Assembly (NCBI GenBank): GCA_001898935.1
Contig: MKVT01000035.1
Span: 1 to 35,496, forward strand
DNA from: Paludibacter sp. 47-17
Lineage (GTDB): Bacteria > Bacteroidota > Bacteroidia > Bacteroidales > Paludibacteraceae
Length of the DNA stretch: 35,496 nt
Direction of reading: 5' to 3'
The stretch's first letter is position 1, and each line of letters starts with the position of its first letter. Made by a program: the position numbers and the translations under genes. Below the pieces are notes generated by a model. The model did no database searches, was not told the origin of the DNA, and saw nothing but the letters and a program-made list of their open reading frames with translations. Shown here one piece after another: positions 8,399 through 16,576 of the stretch.

Positions 8399-8441
8399 CA
8401 AAAAAAATGTGCATTATTACTTTTATGTAACAATGCACATT
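8399..8441 (-). terminator. Intrinsic terminator after ribE
   Basis: On the minus strand AATGTGCATTGTTAC and GTAATAATGCACATT form a 15-base stem with one mismatch around a six-base loop, followed by eight T. It ends the nrnA-apgM-thrC-ribE unit and shows that the Nudix gene start must be further downstream. Confidence 0.85.
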
Positions 8442-8462
8442 GAAATATGTTTTACAACAGCT

Positions 8463-9062
8463 TTAAAAAGCCATCATGCGGCTAATGTACTTCCCGATGA
8501 TATCGAACTCGAGGTTGACCACGGTTCCCGCTTTTATCTGATGAAAATTGGTATGTTCGTAGGTATAGGGAATGATAGCCACCTGGAAGGAGTTTTCGGT
8601 GGGCGACACTACCGTCAGACTGACTCCATTAACCGTTACCGATCCCTTGTCGACCGTCATATACCCCCGCCTGGCCATTTCACGATCGAATGCATATTCG
8701 AACCTGAAATACCAGCTGCCGTCGGCTTCTTTCACCTCTTTACATACGGCAGTCTGATCCACATGTCCCTGAACAATATGACCATCGAGACGGCCGTTCA
8801 TCATCATGCTCCGCTCCAGATTTACTTTACTTCCGATTTCGAGCAGGCCCAGGTTAGTGCGTTCGAGCGTTTCTCTGATCGCCGTCACTGTATATTCAGC
8901 ATCCTTAATATCCACTACGGTAAGGCAAACCCCATTATGAGAAACACTCTGGTCGATCTTCAACTCGTGGGTAAACGAGCAGGTCATGGTAATATGCAGG
9001 TTTTCCTGTTCTTTGCGCAGTCCTACCACAGTGGCTGCTTCTTCAACTATTCCTGAAAACAT
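8463..9062 (-). CDS. ribE: Riboflavin synthase, alpha chain
   Basis: Dismutation of two 6,7-dimethyl-8-ribityllumazine molecules to riboflavin, a cytoplasmic step. The 199-residue length is normal. The protein shows the two tandem lumazine-binding barrels: the first begins M-F-S-G-I-V-E and contains S-H-N-G-V-C-L-T-V-V, the second contains G-H-V-D, V-T-V-N-G-V-S-L-T-V-V and Y-T-Y-E-H-T. These duplicated N-G-V-x-L-T-V-V motifs are diagnostic. It is the last gene of a unit with thrC, 26 bases upstream, and a strong terminator follows. No FMN riboswitch is seen, as expected for an internal operon gene. Confidence 0.95.
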   Translation of the reverse strand: MFSGIVEEAATVVGLRKEQENLHITMTCSFTHELKIDQSVSHNGVCLTVVDIKDAEYTVTAIRETLERTNLGLLEIGSKVNLERSMMMNGRLDGHIVQGHVDQTAVCKEVKEADGSWYFRFEYAFDREMARRGYMTVDKGSVTVNGVSLTVVSPTENSFQVAIIPYTYEHTNFHQIKAGTVVNLEFDIIGKYISRMMAF

Positions 9063-9088
9063 AGGATATACAAATTTAAGATGAATAC

Positions 9089-10402
9089 TCAGGCTTTTGA
9101 TAACAAATAGGCTTTAAAGGCCTCGAAATCGGCTGTCAACGGTACGGTCTGCTTTTCGCCTTTCATAAATTCGACCAGTTTTTCGGGCAACTCGATGTCT
9201 TCGTTCAAGATAGAGCTTACGGTTTCGACAAATTTTGCAGGATGTGCAGTTTCCAGGAAGACACCGTATTCTCCCGCCTGCAAACCATCCTGTAAGGCCT
9301 GGTAGCCGCAGGCGCCGTGCGGATCGAGCACATAACCGGTTTCGGCACGACAGGTACGCATCGTACCGGCAATTTGTTCGTCGGTATAACGGTATCCGCT
9401 GATTTCGGCCCTGATAGCCTCATGCGAATGGCCGTACAGATCGAGAATACGGGCAAAATTGCTCGGATTTCCCACATCCATGGCATTGGCAAGGGTCGGT
9501 ACCGAAGGCCGAGGTTTGTATTCGCCGGTTTGTAAATATTCAAGAAAGATGTCGTTGCGATTGTTTGCGGCAATAAACCGTTTAACCGGCAACCCCATCC
9601 GCCTGGCAATAAGCCCGGCCGTAAGATTACCAAAATTACCGCTGGGCACACACACCACCATATTGGCCGCCGCCTCTTCCGATATCATTTTCAATTGTGC
9701 GTAGGCATAAAAATAATAAAATGCCTGCGGTATAAAACGGGCCACATTAATCGAATTGGCCGAAGTAAGTTGCATCGCCTTGTTTAACTCATCGTCGAGA
9801 AAAGCCGCTTTCACCAGAGCCTGGCAATCGTCGAAACTGCCTTCGACCTCCAGCGCCGTAATATTCCGCCCCAATGTAGTAAACTGACTTTCCTGCACCG
9901 GACTCACCTGCCCCTTCGGATACAGCACATACACATGAATACCCTCCACATCCAGAAAACCGTTGGCAACAGCGCTCCCAGTATCGCCCGAAGTTGCCAC
10001 CAGCACATTTACATCGCGGCGCTCGTCCTGACGTTGAATAAAATAGCTCAGCATACGCGACATAAACCTGGCGCCCACATCCTTAAAAGCCAACGTGGGT
10101 CCATGAAACAGCTCCAGACTGAAAATACGGTCGGTAACCTTAACCAGCGGCACATCGAAATTCAATGTGTCGTTCACCATCATTTTCAGCATATTGGCAT
10201 GTACGTCCTCGCCAAACAACATATAAGCGACCGTATACGCCATATCGCGAAAAGCCTGCTTATCGATATTCCGGTAAAACATATCCGGAAGCACCGGGAT
10301 ATAATTGGGCATAAACAGTCCCTTATCGTCGGCCAGACCTTTGATTACCGCCTCGCTCAGGCCAATTCCTTCAACTTGCTTATTCGTACTGTAATAAAGC
10401 AT
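9089..10402 (-). CDS. thrC: Threonine synthase
   Basis: PLP-dependent conversion of O-phosphohomoserine to threonine. The 437 residues are typical. The PLP lysine is K107 in H-G-P-T-L-A-F-K-D; S-G-D-T-G at 138-142 and P-S-G-N-F-G-N-L near 253-260 bind the cofactor phosphate and substrate. It lies 12 bases after the apgM-like gene, an arrangement seen in Bacteroidota in which the intervening enzyme may supply its substrate. No aspartokinase/homoserine dehydrogenase gene is in the window. Confidence 0.95.
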   Translation of the reverse strand: MLYYSTNKQVEGIGLSEAVIKGLADDKGLFMPNYIPVLPDMFYRNIDKQAFRDMAYTVAYMLFGEDVHANMLKMMVNDTLNFDVPLVKVTDRIFSLELFHGPTLAFKDVGARFMSRMLSYFIQRQDERRDVNVLVATSGDTGSAVANGFLDVEGIHVYVLYPKGQVSPVQESQFTTLGRNITALEVEGSFDDCQALVKAAFLDDELNKAMQLTSANSINVARFIPQAFYYFYAYAQLKMISEEAAANMVVCVPSGNFGNLTAGLIARRMGLPVKRFIAANNRNDIFLEYLQTGEYKPRPSVPTLANAMDVGNPSNFARILDLYGHSHEAIRAEISGYRYTDEQIAGTMRTCRAETGYVLDPHGACGYQALQDGLQAGEYGVFLETAHPAKFVETVSSILNEDIELPEKLVEFMKGEKQTVPLTADFEAFKAYLLSKA

Positions 10403-10414
10403 GATTTTATCAAT

Positions 10415-11626
10415 TTACTTATTGTTAAACAACGCCTGCATAAACTGAGGTCCTCTCAGCAATCCATATCCACCTTTCCGGCCAGCCATTTCATCGTAAA
10501 CCTCGACATCGTCGGGGGTGTCACCCGGCCGGTAAATGATAAAAGGAACAGCATCGCGGGTATGCGTACGGAGCGCGCAGGGCGTAGGATGATCGGGCAG
10601 CAATGCCACGGTCACCGGCTCATCCCATAACGCAATGGTTTCCAGCACCGTTTTCACCACTCTGCTATCGAGGTACTCAATGGTTTTTATTTTCAGGGCC
10701 ACATCGCCCTCGTGTCCGGCTTCATCGCTTGCTTCAATATGGAGAAATACAAAATCGTCGGTTTTCAGCGCTTCCAACGCCGCCTGCACCTTTCCTTCAT
10801 AATTGGTATCGTACAAACCCGTAGCGCCTTCCACCATTATCACCTTCAACCCTGCATACACTCCGATTCCGCGAATGAGATCGACGGCCGAAATCACGGA
10901 GCCTCCCTGTATACCAAACAGTTCGGATAAGGTTTTCATGGCCGGACGGTAACCAGGCGACCAGGGCCATATACTATTGGCTTTATCTTTCCCGGCAGCT
11001 GCACGTTTCTGATTCACCGGATGATTTTCGAGCAGTTGCTGCGAACGAAGGATAAGCCGGTTGAGTGCAGAAGCCGTAGGGGCGGCATCGTCCGATGCCG
11101 GTCGTATCATCACTTCGCCGAAGGGCGTTCCGGGCACATCGTGCGGCGCTGTACAAAGCAGCTTTTTATTTCCACCCTTCACCTTTAAAAGATGGCGGTA
11201 CGAAACTCCCGGATAAAAACTGAAAAGCTCGTCGCCCAGATGCTGTTGAAGAAAAAGAATCAATTCTTCGGCTTCTTCGCTACTGATATGCCCGGCGGAA
11301 TGGTTTTTAATTCTACCCTCTTCGATGCAAATAAGGTTGCAACGCATGGCCATTTCGCCCGGCAAAATAGCAATTCCCATACTGGCAGCCTCGAGCGAGC
11401 CGCGTCCTTCGAACACCTCAGGCACATTGTAGCCCAGCACGCTCAGGTTGGCAATCTCGCTGCCGGGAGAAAATCCTTCGGGGATAGTATCGAGCATTCC
11501 GCTGCGTCCCAGCCGCGCCAATCGATCGATCGAAGGCGTTTGCGCATATTGCAGCGGCGTTTTACCACCGAGAGAAGCGACCGGCTCATCGGCCATACCG
11601 TCGCCTAATATAACTAAATATTTCAT
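10415..11626 (-). CDS. apgM: ApgM-family phosphoglycerate mutase or homoserine kinase
   Basis: This 403-residue protein belongs to the alkaline phosphatase superfamily, archaeal-type cofactor-independent phosphoglycerate mutase branch. Visible metal and active-site motifs are L-G-D-G-M-A-D (D9), S-P-G-S-E-I-A-N with probable catalytic S56, H-I-E-A-S-D-E-A-G-H and L-P-D-H-P-T-P. Annotation pipelines call it a mutase acting on 3-phosphoglycerate. It sits directly upstream of thrC, and no GHMP-type thrB is present; in Bacteroidota, members in this setting have been proposed to act as the missing homoserine kinase. That role is inference here. It follows the phosphoesterase gene by 16 bases. Confidence 0.85.
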   Translation of the reverse strand: MKYLVILGDGMADEPVASLGGKTPLQYAQTPSIDRLARLGRSGMLDTIPEGFSPGSEIANLSVLGYNVPEVFEGRGSLEAASMGIAILPGEMAMRCNLICIEEGRIKNHSAGHISSEEAEELILFLQQHLGDELFSFYPGVSYRHLLKVKGGNKKLLCTAPHDVPGTPFGEVMIRPASDDAAPTASALNRLILRSQQLLENHPVNQKRAAAGKDKANSIWPWSPGYRPAMKTLSELFGIQGGSVISAVDLIRGIGVYAGLKVIMVEGATGLYDTNYEGKVQAALEALKTDDFVFLHIEASDEAGHEGDVALKIKTIEYLDSRVVKTVLETIALWDEPVTVALLPDHPTPCALRTHTRDAVPFIIYRPGDTPDDVEVYDEMAGRKGGYGLLRGPQFMQALFNNK

Positions 11627-11642
11627 TTATACCTTTTTAAAA

Positions 11643-12677
11643 CTAATCCTCAAGTTCCAGAAAATCTTTAAACAAGGGGAGCGACTCTTCAAACCGGGTC
11701 ACTGCCTCGTCGAGACTGGTGTAACTTTCGCCTCCCGAAGCATTCAGATGGCCTCCTCCGCCAAACACATCGGAAGCAAATTTGTTGGCAGGGAAAGTAC
11801 CCTGGGAACGCAATGAAATTTTTATTTTATCAACATCTTCGCGCATAAATACCGTGAAGTCGATACCGGCAATCGAAAGGGGAATATTCACAAAACCTTC
11901 GGTATCGCCTATTTTATAATTAAATTCGTTCAGCTCGTCGAGGGTCAAGGTGATCAACGCCGCCTTATACTCGGGATATACCTTCATTTTTTTGTACAGG
12001 CAGTAGCCCATCAATCGTATTCTATGTTCGGAATAGGTATTGAATACCCGGCGATAGATTTCATCTTTATCGACACCGATTTTGATCAGTTCCGAAATAA
12101 TCGTGTAGATTTCCTGCTTATTGGAATTAAAGGTGAATCCGCCGGTATCGGTCATCATACCGGTGTAAATACATTCGGCAGCGGCCAGATTGATCTTCTC
12201 AAAATCGCCCATACGGCATATCAACCTGAATATCAACTCGCTGGTCGACGATATCTCGGGATACGAAATCACCACCTGGGCAAAATCGCCCGGATGCAGA
12301 TGGTGATCGATCAGAATTTTTTTCGCCGGGGCCTGCAGCACAGCATCGGCCAGACCGGCCAGCCGCTTTGGAACATTGAAATCGAGTGCGAAAATCAGTT
12401 CGGCCTCCTGCAGCAACTGTCCGGCTTTTTCTTCATCGTATTCGTGCACCACTACCTGTGAGGCGCCGGGCATCCATGCAAAGAAATCGGGGAATGCCGT
12501 AGGCACAATCACCACAGGTTCTTTCTGAAGGGTCATGCAATAATGCCACAGCCCCAGTGCCGAACCCATCGCATCGCCATCGGGCGCCACATGAACTACA
12601 ATCGCTATACGCTCGGCCTTTTCGAGTGCATCGGTCGTTTTGCGAATCAAATCTTCGGTAATTACTTTTGATAACAT
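11643..12677 (-). CDS. nrnA: DHH/DHHA1 phosphoesterase, NrnA-like
   Basis: Probable nanoRNase that degrades short oligoribonucleotides, possibly also dephosphorylating 3'-phosphoadenosine 5'-phosphate. I chose ATG 12677 (344 residues); an in-frame ATG at 12710 would place the promoter box inside the gene. Motifs: A-P-D-G-D-A-M-G-S at 31-39, L-D-F near 99, the family signature D-H-H at 124-126, and the DHHA1 substrate loop G-G-G-G-H-L-N-A-S-G-G near the C-terminus. It heads the unit with apgM, thrC and ribE. It could alternatively act on cyclic dinucleotide breakdown products, as some relatives do. Confidence 0.88.
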   Translation of the reverse strand: MLSKVITEDLIRKTTDALEKAERIAIVVHVAPDGDAMGSALGLWHYCMTLQKEPVVIVPTAFPDFFAWMPGASQVVVHEYDEEKAGQLLQEAELIFALDFNVPKRLAGLADAVLQAPAKKILIDHHLHPGDFAQVVISYPEISSTSELIFRLICRMGDFEKINLAAAECIYTGMMTDTGGFTFNSNKQEIYTIISELIKIGVDKDEIYRRVFNTYSEHRIRLMGYCLYKKMKVYPEYKAALITLTLDELNEFNYKIGDTEGFVNIPLSIAGIDFTVFMREDVDKIKISLRSQGTFPANKFASDVFGGGGHLNASGGESYTSLDEAVTRFEESLPLFKDFLELED

Positions 12678-12698
12678 CAACTTGTATTTAAGAGACAG

Positions 12699-12706
12699 CA
12701 AAAATA
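12699..12706 (-). promoter_or_regulatory. Promoter -7 box before nrnA-apgM-thrC-ribE
   Basis: TATTTTTG on the minus strand matches TAnnTTTG and would start transcription about 15 bases before the chosen nrnA ATG. No clear -33 TTTG is seen at 19-21 bases, so it may be weak or regulated, or the genes may also be read from comEC. Confidence 0.45.
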
Positions 12707-12732
12707 ACAAAAATTTACGAATTATCGTGATT

Positions 12733-14844
12733 TTAGTCGCTCAATCGACGAACTTCAACATAAGCGCCCGATCGGGCCACCGCATAAAAGCAAATGCCCC
12801 GGCTACGGCACCAGTCACCGATCCGGCGGGTATAATATCCCGATACTCCTGCGCCAACTATCACCTTCCGGGCACGAAAATGCTGCATGAAATTTTCGAC
12901 ACGTTGACGGGAAAACTGCTGCACGACAAGGTAATCGACTTCGAGGGGCCGGCCGGCCCTGGTATTTCGAAAGCTGGTGTCGTTTACCACAGTAATCCGT
13001 TTGCCATTGAACGAGGTATGAAAGGTTCCGGACCGGAGATGCAACTGTTGATTGTGGAGATGGTGTTTCAACCGGTATCTGGAGGCCATGCGTACAAATG
13101 CGCTGCTGTCGGAGGTATGAACCCATTCGTCGCGACCCGCCGAGAGCAGGAGATGCGTTGCGTTGCGATCGGAAAAACAGATCATCCGCTCCACTCGCAG
13201 CTGTTCAACTCCGACTACGATTTTCACTACTACCGCAACCAGTAAACCTGCTAATGCCAGGGGGATATACAGGTATTTTCGGAACTCTGCATATCCGATA
13301 AAACAGGCCATCAACAGGAGCATTACGGCCAGCTCCAGGGGCCCGGCATATACCTGCATCACCGAGCCCGGCAAGCCATGAATCGTCTCGATGGAGGCGT
13401 TGAGCAGCGACAGCAACTGCCGGAGCAGCCATCCCACGGCATCGCCCGCAAAAGGCACGGACGAGACGGCCAGAAATCCTGCTGCCGTATAAATAATAAA
13501 GGTGGACAAAGGGATGGCAATGTAGTTGGTGAGCAGGAAATAACAGGGAAACTGGTTGAAGTAGTACAACGACAAGGGCAAGGTCCCGATTTGTGCGGCC
13601 AGCGAAACCGAAGTAAGTTCCCACCACCACCGGAGTGCTTTGTTGCGAACAGTCAGTAGCGACGCTATTTTCGGTTGAAAATATACAATTCCCAACACGG
13701 CAGTATAGCTAAGTTGAAAACCCACATCGTAGAGGTAGGTAGGATGAAAGATGAGCAGGATAAATCCGGTAGAGCTGATGGTATTGTAAATCCGGGCCCG
13801 ACGTTCGAGCGCTTTACCTACAGCAACCAGCGAGAACATGGCCGATGCACGCACCACCGACGGAGAAAGGCCGGCAATGAATGCATAGCCCCACAGCATC
13901 AGTACCATCAGTGCGGTTTTTGGAATGAGCAGGGAAGGCCTCCGGAACACCAGCGACAACAAAGCATTAACAATCAGATAGATCACCCCTACGTGCAGTC
14001 CGCTTACCGAAAGCACATGCATCGCTCCCGAAGCGCTGTAATGCGATTTAATTTCGGGCTCCAGCTCCTCTTTATAACCAAGCGTAAGCGCTCCCAGCAC
14101 CGCAAAATCGCCGGCCGGCAGTTTCAGGCTTCTGAACACCTCCAACAAGGCATTCCGGGCTTGTCCGGCCCTGTGCAGCACGGAGACGGAGGAAGAAGCA
14201 GCCCACCATTGCCAATGACTGGAAGCTACATACGCAGTGGCCGCAATGCCTTTATGGCGAAGATAAGCGGCATAATCGAACCCTTCGGGGTTCAGCATCC
14301 TTGCCGGCGGCTGAAACCGAAGCTTCGCCAACACCCTGTCGCCCCGGCGCAGCGCCAACGATGCGCTGTCCTTCTGAAAATAAATCAAGACCCCGGGAGG
14401 AGCCACGTTCAATCCGAAGGCAGCACGAAACCATGAAGGCAACGCAGGCCGGCCGGTAACCGGCGCAACTACCCCATCGCTGCACGGATAAGCAAGCGCA
14501 CTGCACAACACCGAACGCGCCTTCACCTCCGGCTGCTCCTCGATATGCAGCCGGTACACCCGGGGCTGGCCGGAAAAATCGAAACGGAGGTTCTGTTCGC
14601 TGCGTTGCGACAGCAAATAGCCCGACAGATACACCAGCGTCAGCGCTCCGGCACCAAAGCTCCACCTGAGCCGGTAGCTCCAGCGCACATCGTTTACCGC
14701 AAAGGAAAGTATAATTACCAACAAAGCCGTTGCCGCCAGGGCCAACAAGGTCAGGTCGTACAGCCTGAAATAACGGAAAGTTACAATTCCGGCAATCAAA
14801 GCAAGCAGCAACCTGAAGAACGGAGTTCTTAACAGGAAATTCAT
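12733..14844 (-). CDS. comEC: ComEC/Rec2-family DNA uptake channel
   Basis: A 703-residue polytopic inner-membrane protein. N-terminal hydrophobic pair (residues 8-65), then a soluble domain of the DUF4131 type with an OB-like R-G-D-R-V-L-A-K-L-R-F segment, then the competence domain, with H-V-L-S-V-S-G-L-H-V and A-G-L-S-P-S-V-V-R-A-S that are typical of ComEC. Many membrane helices run from about 240 to 540. The C-terminal 150 residues are soluble but lack the histidine motifs of the metallo-beta-lactamase domain found in longer homologues. It would carry single-stranded DNA across the inner membrane. It starts 37 bases after rpe, probably in the same transcript. Confidence 0.9.
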   Translation of the reverse strand: MNFLLRTPFFRLLLALIAGIVTFRYFRLYDLTLLALAATALLVIILSFAVNDVRWSYRLRWSFGAGALTLVYLSGYLLSQRSEQNLRFDFSGQPRVYRLHIEEQPEVKARSVLCSALAYPCSDGVVAPVTGRPALPSWFRAAFGLNVAPPGVLIYFQKDSASLALRRGDRVLAKLRFQPPARMLNPEGFDYAAYLRHKGIAATAYVASSHWQWWAASSSVSVLHRAGQARNALLEVFRSLKLPAGDFAVLGALTLGYKEELEPEIKSHYSASGAMHVLSVSGLHVGVIYLIVNALLSLVFRRPSLLIPKTALMVLMLWGYAFIAGLSPSVVRASAMFSLVAVGKALERRARIYNTISSTGFILLIFHPTYLYDVGFQLSYTAVLGIVYFQPKIASLLTVRNKALRWWWELTSVSLAAQIGTLPLSLYYFNQFPCYFLLTNYIAIPLSTFIIYTAAGFLAVSSVPFAGDAVGWLLRQLLSLLNASIETIHGLPGSVMQVYAGPLELAVMLLLMACFIGYAEFRKYLYIPLALAGLLVAVVVKIVVGVEQLRVERMICFSDRNATHLLLSAGRDEWVHTSDSSAFVRMASRYRLKHHLHNQQLHLRSGTFHTSFNGKRITVVNDTSFRNTRAGRPLEVDYLVVQQFSRQRVENFMQHFRARKVIVGAGVSGYYTRRIGDWCRSRGICFYAVARSGAYVEVRRLSD

Positions 14845-14880
14845 AAACAGATCAATAAGGTTAGGTTGTAAACAACAATA

Positions 14881-15531
14881 TTATGCGTCGAGCAGTTGCC
14901 TGATCATGGCAGGCGGATCGGCCGCATTGAAAACGGAGCTGCCGGCCACCAGCACGTTAGCCCCGCATTCGTATAACTGCGAGGCATTCGAGGCCCCCAC
15001 GCCCCCGTCCACCTGTATCATGCAGGAAGGATTCAGTTCGTCGCGCATCCCGGCCAGTGCACGGAGCCGTTCAAAGCTCTCGGGAATAAACTTCTGTCCG
15101 CCATAGCCGGCAAACACAGTCATCAGCAATACCATATCGACATCCGCTATAAAGGGACGGAGTTTGTCGACCGGGACATCGGGATTGATGGTAATACCCA
15201 CCTTGATACCTTCGGCGCGAATCAGGCGAATAACTACGGCCGGATCGGCGGTCGCCTCGTAATGAAACGTAAGCATGCGAGCCCCTGCTTCGGCAAACCG
15301 GCGTACATATTTTTCGGGATTAACGATCATTATATGCACATCCATCAGTTTGGTACAATGGCGGCGAACCGCTTCAATCACCGGAAAACCAAAGGAGATA
15401 TTGGGTACGAATACACCATCCATCACATCGATATGAACCCATCGGGCATCGCTTCGGTTTATCATTTCGCATTCCGACTTCAGATCTCCAAAATCGGCTG
15501 CCAGTATCGAGGGAGAAATAATACGTTCCAT
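14881..15531 (-). CDS. rpe: Ribulose-phosphate 3-epimerase
   Basis: Interconverts ribulose 5-phosphate and xylulose 5-phosphate in the pentose phosphate pathway. It is a 216-residue TIM barrel with S-I-L-A-A-D-F at 8-14, the metal/catalytic cluster H-I-D-V-M-D-G at 33-39, M-D-V-H-I-M-I and the C-terminal phosphate site V-D-G-G-V...A-G-S-S-V-F. The flexible loop that usually reads V-N-P-G-F-G-G-Q reads V-F-A-G-Y-G-G-Q. A TACTTTTG promoter box lies 26 bases upstream of the ATG. Confidence 0.95.
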   Translation of the reverse strand: MERIISPSILAADFGDLKSECEMINRSDARWVHIDVMDGVFVPNISFGFPVIEAVRRHCTKLMDVHIMIVNPEKYVRRFAEAGARMLTFHYEATADPAVVIRLIRAEGIKVGITINPDVPVDKLRPFIADVDMVLLMTVFAGYGGQKFIPESFERLRALAGMRDELNPSCMIQVDGGVGASNASQLYECGANVLVAGSSVFNAADPPAMIRQLLDA

Positions 15532-15556
15532 TCCTGTTCATTGCTGATTAGTATTG

Positions 15557-15564
15557 CAAAAGTA
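15557..15564 (-). promoter_or_regulatory. Promoter -7 box before rpe-comEC
   Basis: TACTTTTG on the minus strand followed by CAA. The same TACTTTTGCAA string occurs before the DUF5063 gene and mnhA. The -33 position lies inside the terminator of the preceding small gene, so the two genes are packed closely. Confidence 0.5.
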
Positions 15565-15565
15565 A

Positions 15566-15593
15566 TAAAAAAAGCTCCCGCACGAGCAGGAGC
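15566..15593 (-). terminator. Intrinsic terminator after the small protein gene
   Basis: On the minus strand GCTCCTGC-TCGT-GCGGGAGC is followed by seven T. It closes the sigma factor and small-protein unit and separates it from rpe. Confidence 0.85.
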
Positions 15594-15602
15594 CTGTTGT
15601 TT

Positions 15603-15761
15603 TTAGCTGAGAATAATGTCAACGTAATGATTGTTACTTACTTTTTGCGACCGGTAATTGGCTGCGAACTGTAAAATGCGCTGAATACTCTGGTCGGACG
15701 GTCCCAATTGCATGGCTTGTAAATCGGTTGAATTAAGCGTAGTAATTTTTTGCATAGGCAT
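15603..15761 (-). CDS. Conserved-looking 52-residue small protein
   Basis: The ATG at 15761 (or the third codon, ATG at 15755) opens a 52-residue frame starting M-P-M-Q-K-I-T-T-L. A middle motif M-Q-L-G-P-S-D-Q-S-I-Q-R-I-L-Q-F-A and then N-Y-R-S-Q-K-V suggest a helical soluble protein. It lies between an ECF sigma factor gene, 87 bases upstream, and a strong terminator right after its stop, which supports it being transcribed and translated. I recall similar short proteins near this sigma factor in other Bacteroidales but cannot verify it. The function is unknown; a modulator of the sigma factor is possible from context only. Confidence 0.7.
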   Translation of the reverse strand: MPMQKITTLNSTDLQAMQLGPSDQSIQRILQFAANYRSQKVSNNHYVDIILS

Positions 15762-15848
15762 TTTGTGTTTGTTTTTATCCTAAAAACGAAAACACAGCCA
15801 AATTAGTATATCACTACTCAAAAAAAACTGATTTTCACCTTTTTACTA

Positions 15849-16442
15849 TCATTTTAACTCCAGATACACATCTTTTTCGGCTGCCATCTTACGCATATTC
15901 AGCAATGCGTAGCGCATTCGCCCCAACGCCGTATTGATGCTAACCTGTGTTTTCTCGGCAATTTCCTTAAAACTGAGATCCTCAAAAAAGCGCATCCGCA
16001 CCACTTCTTGTTGTACCGGAGGCAAAAAAGCGACCATGCGAACCACATCATTCAGCACCTGTTCGTTCGACAGAATATCTTCAATACTCAGATCGGACAA
16101 CTTGTTACTGTTCACAATATCGTATTCGTAAGCATCGGCCGAAATCGTATTTTCGTTTTTTTCTTTCCGGAAATGATCGATAATAAGATTATGCGCAATA
16201 CGGTTCACCCAGCCCAGAAACTTGCCGGTTTCGGAATAACGGCCCTGCTGTATGGTGACGATGGCTTTAATGAAGGTATCCTGAAAGATATCCTCGGTGA
16301 GTTCGCGGTCGCGTACAATCTGAAAGATATAGGCATATACCTTCGACTTGTAACGCATCATTAAAACTTCAAATGCCGTATTGTTTCCCTGCTCGTACAA
16401 ACTTACCAATTGATCATCGGCGAGTTGATCCAGTGTTTTCAT
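15849..16442 (-). CDS. ECF sigma-70 family factor
   Basis: An alternative RNA polymerase sigma subunit of 197 residues. Region 2 spans about residues 20-95, with D-I-F-Q-D-T-F-I-K-A for core binding and W-V-N-R-I-A-H-N-L-I-I-D-H-F-R-K for -10 recognition. Region 4 at about 130-185 has L-P-P-V-Q-Q-E-V-V-R-M-R-F, F-K-E-I-A-E and a helix-turn-helix with T-A-L-G-R-M-R-Y-A. No anti-sigma gene is adjacent; the small 52-residue gene downstream is the only partner. A full consensus promoter precedes it, so it is probably expressed constitutively. Confidence 0.9.
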   Translation of the reverse strand: MKTLDQLADDQLVSLYEQGNNTAFEVLMMRYKSKVYAYIFQIVRDRELTEDIFQDTFIKAIVTIQQGRYSETGKFLGWVNRIAHNLIIDHFRKEKNENTISADAYEYDIVNSNKLSDLSIEDILSNEQVLNDVVRMVAFLPPVQQEVVRMRFFEDLSFKEIAEKTQVSINTALGRMRYALLNMRKMAAEKDVYLELK

Positions 16443-16525
16443 TACTGCTTAATTTAGTGGTGTTAAGCGTAATTGTGTTCAATAGGCACTTACTTTTTTA
16501 ATGTTAACAAAATTGAATTCGACTG

Positions 16526-16556
16526 CAAATATAGAAAATTGTTTTTAATAAACAAA
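16526..16556 (-). promoter_or_regulatory. Promoter of the ECF sigma factor
   Basis: Minus-strand TTTG (16553-16556), 19 bases, then TATATTTG (16526-16533): a full consensus match. The untranslated leader would be about 75 bases. Confidence 0.65.
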
Positions 16557-16576
16557 TAATCCTGCCATTTTTAATA

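Noticed and set aside
8409-9056. 215-codon plus-strand frame opposite ribE
   Set aside because: Antisense shadow of the well-supported ribE gene.
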